Source: Cellulomonas sp. KH9
GTDB lineage: Bacteria > Actinomycetota > Actinomycetes > Actinomycetales > Cellulomonadaceae
Reading direction: 5' to 3'
DNA length: 64,000 nt
Assembly: GCF_900114185.1 (NCBI RefSeq)
Contig: NZ_FOSE01000001.1
Location: 1,285,219-1,349,218, forward strand
Below the pieces are notes generated by a model that ran no database searches, was not told where the DNA came from, and saw nothing but the letters and a program-made list of their open reading frames with translations. The translations under genes were made by a program, and so were the position numbers. Of the stretch, positions 1 through 9,205 are shown one piece after another (position 1 is the first letter of the stretch; each line of letters starts with the position of its first letter).

Positions 1-1103
1 GGCGCGCGCAGCACGGAGAAGACCTGCAGGTGCAGGCGGGACACGTCGCGCCCCTCGCGCACCGGGGCCTGGTGCCAGCCGCTGATGTAGGGCAGCGGGA
101 TCGCACCCCCGTCACCGTCGACGAAGAACTGGTCGAGCCGGCGCAGCAGGGTGAGGTAGGTGGTCGACAGGTCGGCCTTCTCGGCGTCGGTCAGCGCCGG
201 CAGGTCCGGCACGTCGCGCCGCGGTGCGAGGTGCACCTCGACGGGCCACCGCGCGGCGTACGGGACGTACGCCACCCAGTGCTCGGACTCCAGCACCACC
301 CGGCGGCCGTGGCGCAGCTCGGCGTCGAGGACGTCGCGCAGCAGCAGCCGACCCGTGGTCTCGTGGTGCGCCCGCGCCTGCCGCAGCATCGCCTGCGTCC
401 GCGGGGTCACGTACGGGAACGCGTAGATCTGGCCGTGGGGGTGGTGCAGGGTGACGCCGATCTCCTTGCCGCGGTTCTCGAAGCAGAACACCTGCTCGAC
501 ACCGGGCAGCGCGGACAGCTCGCGCGTGCGGTCGGTCCACGCCTCGACGACCGTGCGCATGCGCCGCGGCCCGACGGTGGCCAGGGACGCCGTCGGGTCC
601 GACGAGAAGCAGATGACCTCGCAGCGGCCCACGCCCGCGCGGCGCTGCCACAGCGGCTCGCCGTCGACGAGCTCGGTGCCGGTGTCGACCCCGGGCACGG
701 TCATGAGGGAGGGGAACCGGTTCTCGAACACGACGACGTCGTAGTCCGTGTCGGGGATCTCCCCGTCCTGGTAGGCCGCGCCGGGCCGCGCCGGGGCGAG
801 GGGGTTCGCGTCCGCCGGGGGCAGGAAGGTGCGGTTCATGCGGTGCGCCGCCATGGGGATCCACTCGCCGGTGAGCGGGTCCAGGCGCAGCTCGGGGCCG
901 GTGACGGGGTGCGCGACGCCGTCGGCGTCGACGACGGGGGCGTACCGGTCGGGCAGCGGGCGCGGGTCGTCGAGGCGCCGCGTGGCCGCGCCGGAGACGT
1001 ACGGCTCGGAGTCGTCGAAGTAGATCAGCTCGCGGCCGTCGGCCAGCCGGGTGGCGGTGCGGCGCACGCGGGCGGTGACGTCGGGCTGCTGTTCGGTGCT
1101 CAC
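1..1103 (-). CDS. galT: Galactose-1-phosphate uridylyltransferase, C-terminus cut by window edge
   Basis: Leloir-pathway enzyme that transfers UMP between UDP-glucose and galactose-1-phosphate in the cytoplasm. The GTG start at 1103 gives about 367 visible residues; the end lies beyond the window. The HPHGQ motif at residues 221-225 contains the histidine nucleophile that becomes uridylylated, and it is followed by IYAFPYVTPR, typical of GalT. The conserved FENRFPSL and FSSDP segments are also present. The GTG overlaps the TGA of the DeoR-type regulator upstream (GTGA), so the two are translationally coupled, and galK would be expected next outside the window. Family assignment is very secure. 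Confidence 0.95.
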   Translation of the reverse strand, partial: MSTEQQPDVTARVRRTATRLADGRELIYFDDSEPYVSGAATRRLDDPRPLPDRYAPVVDADGVAHPVTGPELRLDPLTGEWIPMAAHRMNRTFLPPADANPLAPARPGAAYQDGEIPDTDYDVVVFENRFPSLMTVPGVDTGTELVDGEPLWQRRAGVGRCEVICFSSDPTASLATVGPRRMRTVVEAWTDRTRELSALPGVEQVFCFENRGKEIGVTLHHPHGQIYAFPYVTPRTQAMLRQARAHHETTGRLLLRDVLDAELRHGRRVVLESEHWVAYVPYAARWPVEVHLAPRRDVPDLPALTDAEKADLSTTYLTLLRRLDQFFVDGDGGAIPLPYISGWHQAPVREGRDVSRLHLQVFSVLRA

Positions 1104-1912
1104 GGCTGCTCTCCGGGGGGTGCGGGGGTGGCGGTCGGGTCGGCCAGCACGAGGCGGGCGACGGCGTCGGCCAGGTGGGCGCGTGCGTCGGGGGCGAGCC
1201 CGCTGTCGACGACCAGGGTGTCGATCTCGTCGAGGCCGCAGATGCGCGCCAGGCCGACCGTGCCCCACTTGGTGTGGTCGGCCAGGACGGTGGTCGCGGC
1301 GGCGCAGCGCACCAGGGCGCGGTCGGTGGCGGCCTCGGCGAGGTTGGGGGTCGTGGCGCCGTCGGCGTCGAGGCCGTGCACGCCGAGGAAGGCGCGGTCG
1401 ACGCGCAGGTGGTGCAGGGTGGCGTCGGCGACGGGCCCGACGAGCGCGTCGGACGGGGTGCGGGTGCCGCCGGTGAGCACGACCTCGACGTCGGGGACGC
1501 CGTGCAGGGCGTCGGCGACGCGCAGCCCGTTGGTCACGACCGTGAGCGGGCGCAGCGCGGGGTCGGCCGCGATCAGGGTGGCGAGCAGCCAGGTCGTGGT
1601 ACCGGCGGACAGCGCGAGCGACTGGCCCGGCTCGACGTCGGCGATCGCGGCCCGGGCGATCGCCGACTTCTCCGCCGAGGACCACGTGCGCTTCGCCTCG
1701 AAGCCCGGCTCGTCGGTCGACCGGGCGGGGGTGTCGGGGGCCACGGCGCCGCCGTGGACGCGCCGCACCAGGCCGTCGCGGGCGAGCTCGGCGATGTCGC
1801 GGCGGACCGTCATGTCGGAGACGTCCAGCGCGACCACCAGGTCGGAGACGCGGACGGCGCCGTGGACGCGGACCTCGTCGAGGATCCGCTCCCGCCGTTG
1901 GGTGGCCAGCAT
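1100..1912 (-). CDS. DeoR-family transcriptional regulator of galactose genes
   Basis: A 270-residue DeoR/GlpR-type regulator. An N-terminal winged helix-turn-helix (about residues 6-55, containing VSDMTVRRDI and RVHGGA) is followed by a DeoR C-terminal sugar-phosphate sensor domain with the typical LSAGTTTWLLA and VVTNG segments. I chose the ATG at 1912 because the family usually starts with a short MLATQRRERIL-like segment; an in-frame ATG at 1927 is possible. The stop overlaps the galT start, so it probably controls galT in response to a phosphorylated sugar. The ligand is inferred from context only. Confidence 0.9.
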   Translation of the reverse strand: MLATQRRERILDEVRVHGAVRVSDLVVALDVSDMTVRRDIAELARDGLVRRVHGGAVAPDTPARSTDEPGFEAKRTWSSAEKSAIARAAIADVEPGQSLALSAGTTTWLLATLIAADPALRPLTVVTNGLRVADALHGVPDVEVVLTGGTRTPSDALVGPVADATLHHLRVDRAFLGVHGLDADGATTPNLAEAATDRALVRCAAATTVLADHTKWGTVGLARICGLDEIDTLVVDSGLAPDARAHLADAVARLVLADPTATPAPPGEQP

Positions 1913-1914
1913 GG

Positions 1915-1940
1915 GAACAGTATCCATCACGACCGAACAG
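1915..1940 (-). promoter_or_regulatory. Candidate DeoR-type operator: CTGTTC direct repeats
   Basis: On the minus strand the hexamer CTGTTC occurs twice with starts 20 bp apart, about two helical turns, just upstream of the chosen regulator start. DeoR-family proteins often bind T-rich direct repeats, so autoregulation is plausible. The earlier in-frame ATG at 1927 lies inside the element, which argues for the later start. Confidence 0.3.
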
Positions 1941-1990
1941 AAACCAACATCGCACAGCGGGTCCACCGGGCGGTACCGCCCCACGACGGC

Positions 1991-2033
1991 GACGGGGCGG
2001 ACGCGGCGCCGTGGGCACCGCGCCCGCCCCGTC
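1991..2033 (-). terminator. Hairpin terminator of the xylanase gene
   Basis: Inverted repeat with 16-base arms (1991-2006 and 2018-2033) containing one mismatch and an 11-base loop, 20 bases downstream of the xylanase stop. There is no long T tract, as is usual in very GC-rich actinobacteria. A 14-bp perfect palindrome, GGGCGGTACCGCCC, lies just beyond at 1968-1981. Confidence 0.6.
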
Positions 2034-2053
2034 AGGTGCGGACGATCAGGTCG

Positions 2054-3544
<1,491 letters not shown>

Positions 3545-3557
3545 TTAACGTCAATAC

Positions 3558-3602
3558 TTTCGGAGCCGCAGCAGAGAGTTTCGACGCGTCCTAATCGTTT
3601 CA
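3558..3602 (-). promoter_or_regulatory. Phased CGAAA-type boxes upstream of the xylanase
   Basis: On the plus strand TTTCG occurs at 3558-3562 and 3579-3583 and TTTCA at 3598-3602, with starts 21 and 19 bp apart, so all three face the same side of the helix. Read toward the xylanase they are CGAAA, CGAAA and TGAAA. CGAAA-type elements have been described upstream of xylanase genes in streptomycetes; binding here is inferred. Confidence 0.35.
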
Positions 3603-3656
3603 CCACTCGCGGAGGCGATCGCGTCATCCCCTGTGGGCGGTTACGTTGGGAAAGTG

Positions 3657-3674
3657 ACGTGACCTGCGTCACGT
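3657..3674. promoter_or_regulatory. Perfect CRP/GlxR-type palindrome GTGA-N6-TCAC
   Basis: ACGTGACCTGCGTCACGT is a perfect inverted repeat with 7-base arms and a 4-base centre and contains the core GTGA-N6-TCAC recognised by cAMP-binding CRP/GlxR regulators. It lies about 180 bp upstream of the xylanase start, where a carbon-catabolite regulator could act. It is also 70 bases beyond the mrp stop, so the xylanase is the only sensible target. Confidence 0.5.
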
Positions 3675-3711
3675 GCGCAGCGATCATGACCAGGTGCAAC
3701 GCGCGACGACG

Positions 3712-3728
3712 CGCCGAAATTATCGGCG
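3712..3728 (-). terminator. Small inverted repeat downstream of mrp
   Basis: CGCCGA-AATTA-TCGGCG is a perfect 6-bp inverted repeat 16 bases after the mrp stop. It is short for a terminator and could equally be part of the xylanase regulatory region. Confidence 0.3.
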
Positions 3729-3743
3729 TGGACGGGCGAGGAC

Positions 3744-4910
3744 TCAGCGCCCGACGGGCGACAGGTCCAGCGGGCGGCCCGCCAGGTTCCGCGGCCGGGA
3801 CGCGAGGGTCCGGGCGACCGAGCGCAGCACCGCGGCGGCGGGGGAGTCCGGGGCCGTCAGGACCACCGGGGCACCACCGTCGCCGGCCTCCCGCAGCGCG
3901 ACGTCCAGCGGCACCTGGCCCAGCAGCGGCACGGCCGCCCCGGTCAGCCGCGTGAGGTTGTCCGCCACCCGCTGACCGCCGCCGGCGCCGAAGAGCTCCA
4001 ACCGGCTGCCGTCGGGCTGCTCGAGCCAGGACATGTTCTCGACCACGCCCACCACGCGCTGGCGGGTCTGCACGGCCACGGCACCGGCGCGCTCCGCCAC
4101 CTCCGCCGCGGCGACCTGCGGCGTCGTCACGACCACCAGCTCGGACCCCGGCAGCAGCTGCGCCACGGAGATCGCGATGTCGCCCGTCCCGGGGGGCAGG
4201 TCCAGCAGCAGCACGTCCAGGTCGCCCCAGAAGACGTCCGCGAGGAACTGCTGCAGCGCCCGGTGCAGCATCGGCCCGCGCCAGACCACCGGCTGCCCGG
4301 CCGGCACGAACATGCCGATCGACACGACCTTGACGTCGTGCGCCACCGGCGGCAGCAGCATGTCGTCGACCTTCGTCGGCGGGCGGTCCACGCCGAGCAT
4401 GCGCGGGATGGAGAAGCCGTAGATGTCGGCGTCGACGACGCCCACCCGCAGCCCGTCGGCCGCCATGGCCACCGCCAGGTTGGCCGTGACCGACGACTTG
4501 CCGACGCCGCCCTTGCCCGAGGCGACCGCGATGACCTTGGTCAACGACCCGGGCTGGGCGAAGGGGATCTGCGGCTCGGCGTCCGTGCCGCGCAGCATCG
4601 TGCGCAGGGCGGCACGCTGCTCGGCGGACATCACGCCCAGGTCGACGCGCACGCCGACCACGCCGTCCAGGGGGGCCACCGCAGCCGTCACGTCGCGCGT
4701 GAGCGTCTCCTTCAGGGGGCACCCGGGCGTCGTCAGGTCCAGGCCGACGACGACGAACGCGCCACCGTCGCGCGGTTCGACGTCCACCGAGCGCACCATC
4801 CCGAGGTCCGTGATCGGACGACGGATCTCGGGGTCCTGCACGCCGGCCAGGGCCGTGCGGACGGCGTCGACGAGCGGGTCGGCGGGCGCGGGGGTCTCAA
4901 GAGGCGGCAC
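3744..4910 (-). CDS. mrp: Mrp/NBP35-family P-loop ATPase
   Basis: A 388-residue cytoplasmic ParA-like ATPase of the Mrp/ApbC family, associated in other organisms with iron-sulfur cluster transfer. An N-terminal MIP18/DUF59 domain (about 10-92) is followed by the deviant Walker A SGKGGVGKSS at 131-140 and the switch segment DLPPGTGD. The CxxC pair that in E. coli-type Mrp follows ENMS is absent: the segment reads ENMSWLEQPDGSRLEL. Actinobacterial relatives appear to share this, so a cluster-carrier role is uncertain. Start is GTG. It is the last gene of an apparent MgtE-N/DUF1003/mrp operon, 53 bases after DUF1003. Confidence 0.9.
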   Translation of the reverse strand: MPPLETPAPADPLVDAVRTALAGVQDPEIRRPITDLGMVRSVDVEPRDGGAFVVVGLDLTTPGCPLKETLTRDVTAAVAPLDGVVGVRVDLGVMSAEQRAALRTMLRGTDAEPQIPFAQPGSLTKVIAVASGKGGVGKSSVTANLAVAMAADGLRVGVVDADIYGFSIPRMLGVDRPPTKVDDMLLPPVAHDVKVVSIGMFVPAGQPVVWRGPMLHRALQQFLADVFWGDLDVLLLDLPPGTGDIAISVAQLLPGSELVVVTTPQVAAAEVAERAGAVAVQTRQRVVGVVENMSWLEQPDGSRLELFGAGGGQRVADNLTRLTGAAVPLLGQVPLDVALREAGDGGAPVVLTAPDSPAAAVLRSVARTLASRPRNLAGRPLDLSPVGR

Positions 4911-4963
4911 CCCACCATCGTAGGTCGCCCCCGCGTCGGCCCCGCGGGCCCGACGGCCCGCGA

Positions 4964-5500
4964 TCAGCGGTCGGTGGCGCCGCGTCGTGCCTCGCCGTGC
5001 CGGCGGTCCTGGTGGTCGTCCGCGGCCTGCTCCGTCTGCAGGTCCTCCAGCAGGCCGCGCAGCTCGGAGCGGACGAAGTCGCGGGTCGCGACCTCCGACA
5101 GCGCGATCCGCAGCGACGCCATCTCACGGGCCAGGAACTCGGTGTCCGCGAGGTTGCGCTCGGCCCGCTGCCGGTCCTGCTCCGCCGCGACCCGGTCCCG
5201 GTCCGCCTGGCGGTTCTGCGCGAGCAGGATCAGCGGGGCCGCGTACGACGCCTGCAGCGACAGCATGAGCGTGAGGGCGGTGAAGCCGTTCTCCGCCTGG
5301 TCGAACCGCAGGTGCTCCGGGCCCCACGAGTTCCACGCCAGCCACACCACGCAGAACGCCGTCAGGTACAGGATGAACCGCGGGGTGCCGAGGAACCGCG
5401 CGATGGACTCCGAGACGCGCCCCGAGGCGTCCGCCTCGACCTGCCACCGGGGCAGCAGGGAGCGGCCGCGCACCCGCGGCTGGTCGAGACGCTCAGCCAC
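4964..5500 (-). CDS. DUF1003 membrane protein
   Basis: A 178-residue DUF1003 protein of unknown function. Two transmembrane segments (about 41-60 and 74-93) follow a short basic N-terminus, and the C-terminal half is a charged region predicted to form a coiled coil (about 95-160). The GTG start overlaps the stop of the upstream MgtE-N/CBS gene by 8 bases, so the products are probably made together. The overlap and the shared order with mrp suggest a linked role, perhaps in metal homeostasis, but nothing in the sequence proves it. Confidence 0.85.
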   Translation of the reverse strand: MAERLDQPRVRGRSLLPRWQVEADASGRVSESIARFLGTPRFILYLTAFCVVWLAWNSWGPEHLRFDQAENGFTALTLMLSLQASYAAPLILLAQNRQADRDRVAAEQDRQRAERNLADTEFLAREMASLRIALSEVATRDFVRSELRGLLEDLQTEQAADDHQDRRHGEARRGATDR

Positions 5501-6803
5501 GTCCCACCCTCCCGCCCTCCCGCGTCACCGGGGTGGGTCGCGTGGGCGGCCCGACGTGCACGTCGTCGGTCTCGCGCCAGTCGTCGGGCAGCAGGTGGTC
5601 CAGCACGTCGTCGACGGACACCGCGCCCAGCAGCCGACGCTGCTCGTCGACCACCGGCAGCGCCAGCAGGTTGTAGGTCGCCAGCTGGCGCGTCACGGTG
5701 AGCAGCGGCGCGTCCACCGCCACCGGCTCCAGGTCGGTGTCCACGATCTGCCCGATCGCCTCGTGCGGCGGCTCGCGCAGCATCCGCTGCAGGTGCACGA
5801 CGCCGATGTAGCGGCCGGTCGGCGTCTCCAGCGGCGGGCGGGCGACGAAGACGAGCGACGCGAGGGCGGGGTTGAGGTCCTGACGCCGTACGTGGGCCAG
5901 CGCCGCGGCGATCGACGTCTCCGGCCCCAGGATCACCGGCTCGGTGGTCATCAGACCGCCCGCGGTGTTGTCCTCGTACGCCAGCAGGCGGCGCACGTCG
6001 TTGGCCTCGGCCGGCTCCATGAGCGCCAGCAGCTCGGCCGCCTGCTCGTGGGGCAGCTCGCCCAGCAGGTCGGCGGCGTCGTCGGGCTGCATCGCCTCGA
6101 GCACGTCGGCCGCGCGGCCGCGGTCCAGCCCGCCCAGGATCGCCACCTGGTCGTCCTCGGGCAGCTCCTCGAGCACGTCCGCCAGGCGCTCGTCGTCCAG
6201 CGCCGAGGCGACCTCCAGCCGGCGCCGCACGCCCATGTCGTGCAGCACGTCCGCCAGGTCGGCCGGCTTGAGGTCCTCGTACTGCGCGAGCAGCAGCTGG
6301 GCGCCCTGCGCCTCCGACGGGCGGCCGAGGCCCACGACGTCCTCGACCGGCAGCAGCATCGTCTCGCCGCGTCGGCGCAGCAGGCCGCCGCGCTGGTCGG
6401 TGCGCCGCACGAAGACCTTGGTGACCCACCAGTCGCCGTTGCGCTGCAGCTCCATCGCCACGTCCTCGACGCGCGCCGTGCCCGAGCCGTCCGCGAGCTC
6501 GACCGTGCGGTCCAGCAGCTCACCGACCACCAGCGTCTCGGACACGCGCTGCTCGAAGCGGCGCATGTTGACCAGCCCGGTGGAGATCACCTGGCCGGCG
6601 TCGACCGCCGTCACGCGCGTCAGCGGCAGGAAGACCCGGCGCCGGCCGGGGACCTCGACCACCAGGCCCACCGCGCGGGGTGCGCCCGTGAGGCGCACGA
6701 GCACGACGACGTCGCGCACCCGGCCGACCTCGTCGCCGATCGGGTCGAAGACGGCGGTGCCGGCGAGGCGCGCGACGAACACCCGGGCGCCGACGCTGCT
6801 CAC
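5493..6803 (-). CDS. MgtE-N and CBS domain protein without a channel domain
   Basis: A 436-residue protein with a PRC-barrel-like N-terminus (about 1-160), the helical MgtE intracellular N domain (about 165-285, with repeated LADVLxxLPxDDxxxIL-type helices) and a CBS pair (about 290-415). It corresponds to the cytosolic Mg2+-sensing half of the MgtE channel, but no transmembrane segment is visible, so it cannot be a channel by itself. It may sense magnesium or nucleotides and act on a partner; the co-transcribed DUF1003 membrane protein is the obvious candidate. Start is GTG. Confidence 0.88.
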   Translation of the reverse strand: MSSVGARVFVARLAGTAVFDPIGDEVGRVRDVVVLVRLTGAPRAVGLVVEVPGRRRVFLPLTRVTAVDAGQVISTGLVNMRRFEQRVSETLVVGELLDRTVELADGSGTARVEDVAMELQRNGDWWVTKVFVRRTDQRGGLLRRRGETMLLPVEDVVGLGRPSEAQGAQLLLAQYEDLKPADLADVLHDMGVRRRLEVASALDDERLADVLEELPEDDQVAILGGLDRGRAADVLEAMQPDDAADLLGELPHEQAAELLALMEPAEANDVRRLLAYEDNTAGGLMTTEPVILGPETSIAAALAHVRRQDLNPALASLVFVARPPLETPTGRYIGVVHLQRMLREPPHEAIGQIVDTDLEPVAVDAPLLTVTRQLATYNLLALPVVDEQRRLLGAVSVDDVLDHLLPDDWRETDDVHVGPPTRPTPVTREGGRVGRG

Positions 6804-6903
6804 GCCGGTCAGCCTAGACGCCGACCCTCCGTCCGGCCCGCCGCCGACCCGGCGAGCCGGACGCTCCCTGGCGGTGCCCGGGCCGGTGGGGGAGAATCAG
6901 CAC

Positions 6904-7527
6904 ATGTCGTTCTCGCAGTCCGAGCGGATCCCCACGACGCCCACCCTGCCGACGGGCGAGACCGTCGCGACCTACGGCACGTACCTGCAGGCGCAGAAGG
7001 CGGTCGAGCTGCTCGCCGAGAAGCAGTTCCCGGTGCGGGCGGTGACGATCGTCGGGACCGACCTGCGCATGGTCGAGCGCGTCATCCGGCGGCTGTCGTA
7101 CCCGAGCGCGGCGCTGGGCGGGTTCCTGTCCGGGGCGTGGTTCGGTCTGTTCGTGGGGCTGATCCTCACCCTGTTCTCGACGGGCGGCACCGGCGTCATG
7201 CTGCCCGCCGTGCTGTTCGGCGGCGCGTTCGGCCTGCTCTTCTCGGTCATCGGGTACTCGTTGACGCGCGGTCGGCGGGACTTCGCGTCCGCCAGCCAGA
7301 TCGTCGCGACCTCGTACTCGGTGCTCTGCCAGGCCGAGCACGCCCACCGGGCGCGCGCCCTGCTCGCGGGCACCGGCGGCGTGGTCTCGGGCTGGCCCGA
7401 GCCGGTGCGTCCGCCGTCGCCGCCCGTCGGGGCGCCGCCGTCCGACCCCCGCCCGGGGTACGGGCCGCCCGCGACCCCGCCGCCGCCGGCGCAGCCCCCC
7501 GCACCACCGACGCCCCCGAGCGCCTGA
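6904..7527 (+). CDS. General-stress-type membrane protein with proline-rich tail
   Basis: A 207-residue protein similar to actinobacterial general stress proteins. The N-terminal part (about 20-65) has the GTYLQAQKAVELLAEKQFPV segment seen in the Bacillus 17M-like domain. Two hydrophobic, glycine-rich segments (about 77-98 and 100-120) follow, and the C-terminal 45 residues are almost all proline, alanine and glycine. A GGGGGA ribosome-binding site precedes the ATG. It is divergent from the MgtE-N operon. Function unknown beyond the family label. Confidence 0.8.
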   Translation: MSFSQSERIPTTPTLPTGETVATYGTYLQAQKAVELLAEKQFPVRAVTIVGTDLRMVERVIRRLSYPSAALGGFLSGAWFGLFVGLILTLFSTGGTGVMLPAVLFGGAFGLLFSVIGYSLTRGRRDFASASQIVATSYSVLCQAEHAHRARALLAGTGGVVSGWPEPVRPPSPPVGAPPSDPRPGYGPPATPPPPAQPPAPPTPPSA

Positions 7528-7588
7528 GCCCCGGCGGGCCGTCGAGGGCCGCGCCGGGACGTCGCGCCGGGACCCGGCGCCGCGGGGC

Positions 7589-9139
7589 TCAGCCCTCGCG
7601 CAGCGCGGCCATCCAGGCCTCGACGGCGTCGGGGTCCCGCGGCAGCGCGGCCGAGAGGTTCTCGTTGCCGTCGGCCGTGACCAGGACGTCGTCCTCGATG
7701 CGCACCCCGATGCCCCGGTACTCGGCCGGCACCAGCAGGTCGTCGGACTTGAAGTACAGACCCGGCTCGATCGTGAACACCATGCCGGGCTGCAGCACGC
7801 CGTCCAGGTAGAGCGCCGCGCGTGCCTGCGCGCAGTCGTGCACGTCCAGGCCCAGGTGGTGCGACGTGCCGTGGACCATCCAGCGGCGGTGGTGCTGGTT
7901 GTCGGGGTCGAGGGACTCCTCGGCGCTGACGGGCAGCAGCCCCCACTCCTCGAGCCGCGCGGCCAGCACGCGCATGGCGGCGTCGTGCACGTCGCGGAAC
8001 CGTGCTCCCGGCACCGCGGCCTCGAACCCGGCGTCGGCGGCGTCGAGCACGGCCTGGTAGACGCGGCGCTGCACGTCGGTGAACGTGCCGTCCACGGGCA
8101 GCGTGCGGGTGACGTCCGCGGTGTAGAGCGAGTCGACCTCCACGCCGGCGTCGACGAGGACGAGCTCGCCCGGGCGTACCCGGCCGTCGTTGTCGGTCCA
8201 GTGCAGCGTCGTCGCGTGGTCGCCGGCGGCGGCGATGGTCGTGTAGCCGACGTCGTTGCCCTCCTCGCGGGCGTGCCCCAGGAACGTGCCCTCGATGACG
8301 CGCTCGCCGCGGCGGTGCGCGACGGCCCGCGGCAGCGCGCGCACGACCTTCTCGAAGCCCGCGACCGTCGCGTCGACCGCCAGTCGCATCTGCTCGACCT
8401 CGTACGCGTCCTTCAGGAGCCGCAGCTCCGAGAGCGCCTCCGCGAGCCGCGCGTCGGCCTCGCCCACGGCCTCGCCGCGGATCTGCGCGACGACCTCCTC
8501 GACCGCCACGTCGGCCTCGGGCACCACCAGGACCTGCACCCCGCCTGCGCCCACGTCCTTGGCCAGCGCGTCGCGCAGGTCGTCGAGGTGGGCCGTCGCG
8601 ATGCCGGTGGTCGTGGCGATCTCGTCGAGCGTGGGCCGTGCGCCCACCCAGAACTCGCCGTACCGGGCGTCGGAGAAGAACTCGGGGGTGTCGCGGCCGG
8701 CCAGCGGGTTCATGTGGAGCACGGCGCGGTGCGCGCTGCCGTCGTCGCCGGTGCCGTCCGGCACGGGGTGCAGCACCAGCACGGCGTCGGGCTCCTGCTC
8801 GGTGCCCAGCCCGGTGAGGTGGGCGAAGGCCGAGTGCGGGCGGAACCGGAAGTCGGTGTCGTTCGACCGCACCTCGAAGGACCCGGCCGGGACGACCAGC
8901 CGGACCCCGGGGAACTGCGCGGACAGCGCGCTGCGCCGGGCGGCGGTCATGTCGGCGACGGGCGCACGGGTGGCCGTCGACGCCGGTCGCTCGCCCCAGC
9001 CGGAGGTCACGAACTCGACGAAGCGGCGTGACTGCGGCCGGTGCGACCGGTTGGAGCCGCGCTCCTCGAGCGGCTGCTCCCCGGCGGCCGGCGTGAGCGT
9101 CTCGGACGTGAGGTTCTCGGGATGCTGGTCGGTGCACAC
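7589..9139 (-). CDS. pepP: Xaa-Pro aminopeptidase (aminopeptidase P)
   Basis: A 516-residue cytoplasmic metallopeptidase of family M24 that removes N-terminal residues preceding proline. An N-terminal creatinase-like domain (about 50-245) precedes the pita-bread catalytic domain. The metal ligands are visible: the aspartates of LVDAGVE and TADVTRT, the histidine of VHGTSHHLGLDVHD, and the glutamates of TIEPGLYF and GVRIEDD. I chose the GTG at 9139 because it follows a GGGAG ribosome-binding site; ATG codons further upstream run into the divergent PHP gene. Confidence 0.93.
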   Translation of the reverse strand: MCTDQHPENLTSETLTPAAGEQPLEERGSNRSHRPQSRRFVEFVTSGWGERPASTATRAPVADMTAARRSALSAQFPGVRLVVPAGSFEVRSNDTDFRFRPHSAFAHLTGLGTEQEPDAVLVLHPVPDGTGDDGSAHRAVLHMNPLAGRDTPEFFSDARYGEFWVGARPTLDEIATTTGIATAHLDDLRDALAKDVGAGGVQVLVVPEADVAVEEVVAQIRGEAVGEADARLAEALSELRLLKDAYEVEQMRLAVDATVAGFEKVVRALPRAVAHRRGERVIEGTFLGHAREEGNDVGYTTIAAAGDHATTLHWTDNDGRVRPGELVLVDAGVEVDSLYTADVTRTLPVDGTFTDVQRRVYQAVLDAADAGFEAAVPGARFRDVHDAAMRVLAARLEEWGLLPVSAEESLDPDNQHHRRWMVHGTSHHLGLDVHDCAQARAALYLDGVLQPGMVFTIEPGLYFKSDDLLVPAEYRGIGVRIEDDVLVTADGNENLSAALPRDPDAVEAWMAALREG

Positions 9140-9205
9140 CCTCCCAGTCTCGCACCGCCCACCGCCGGCGCGGGGTCCCGGGTGCGAGGGGCTAGCGTTG
9201 GGCCG

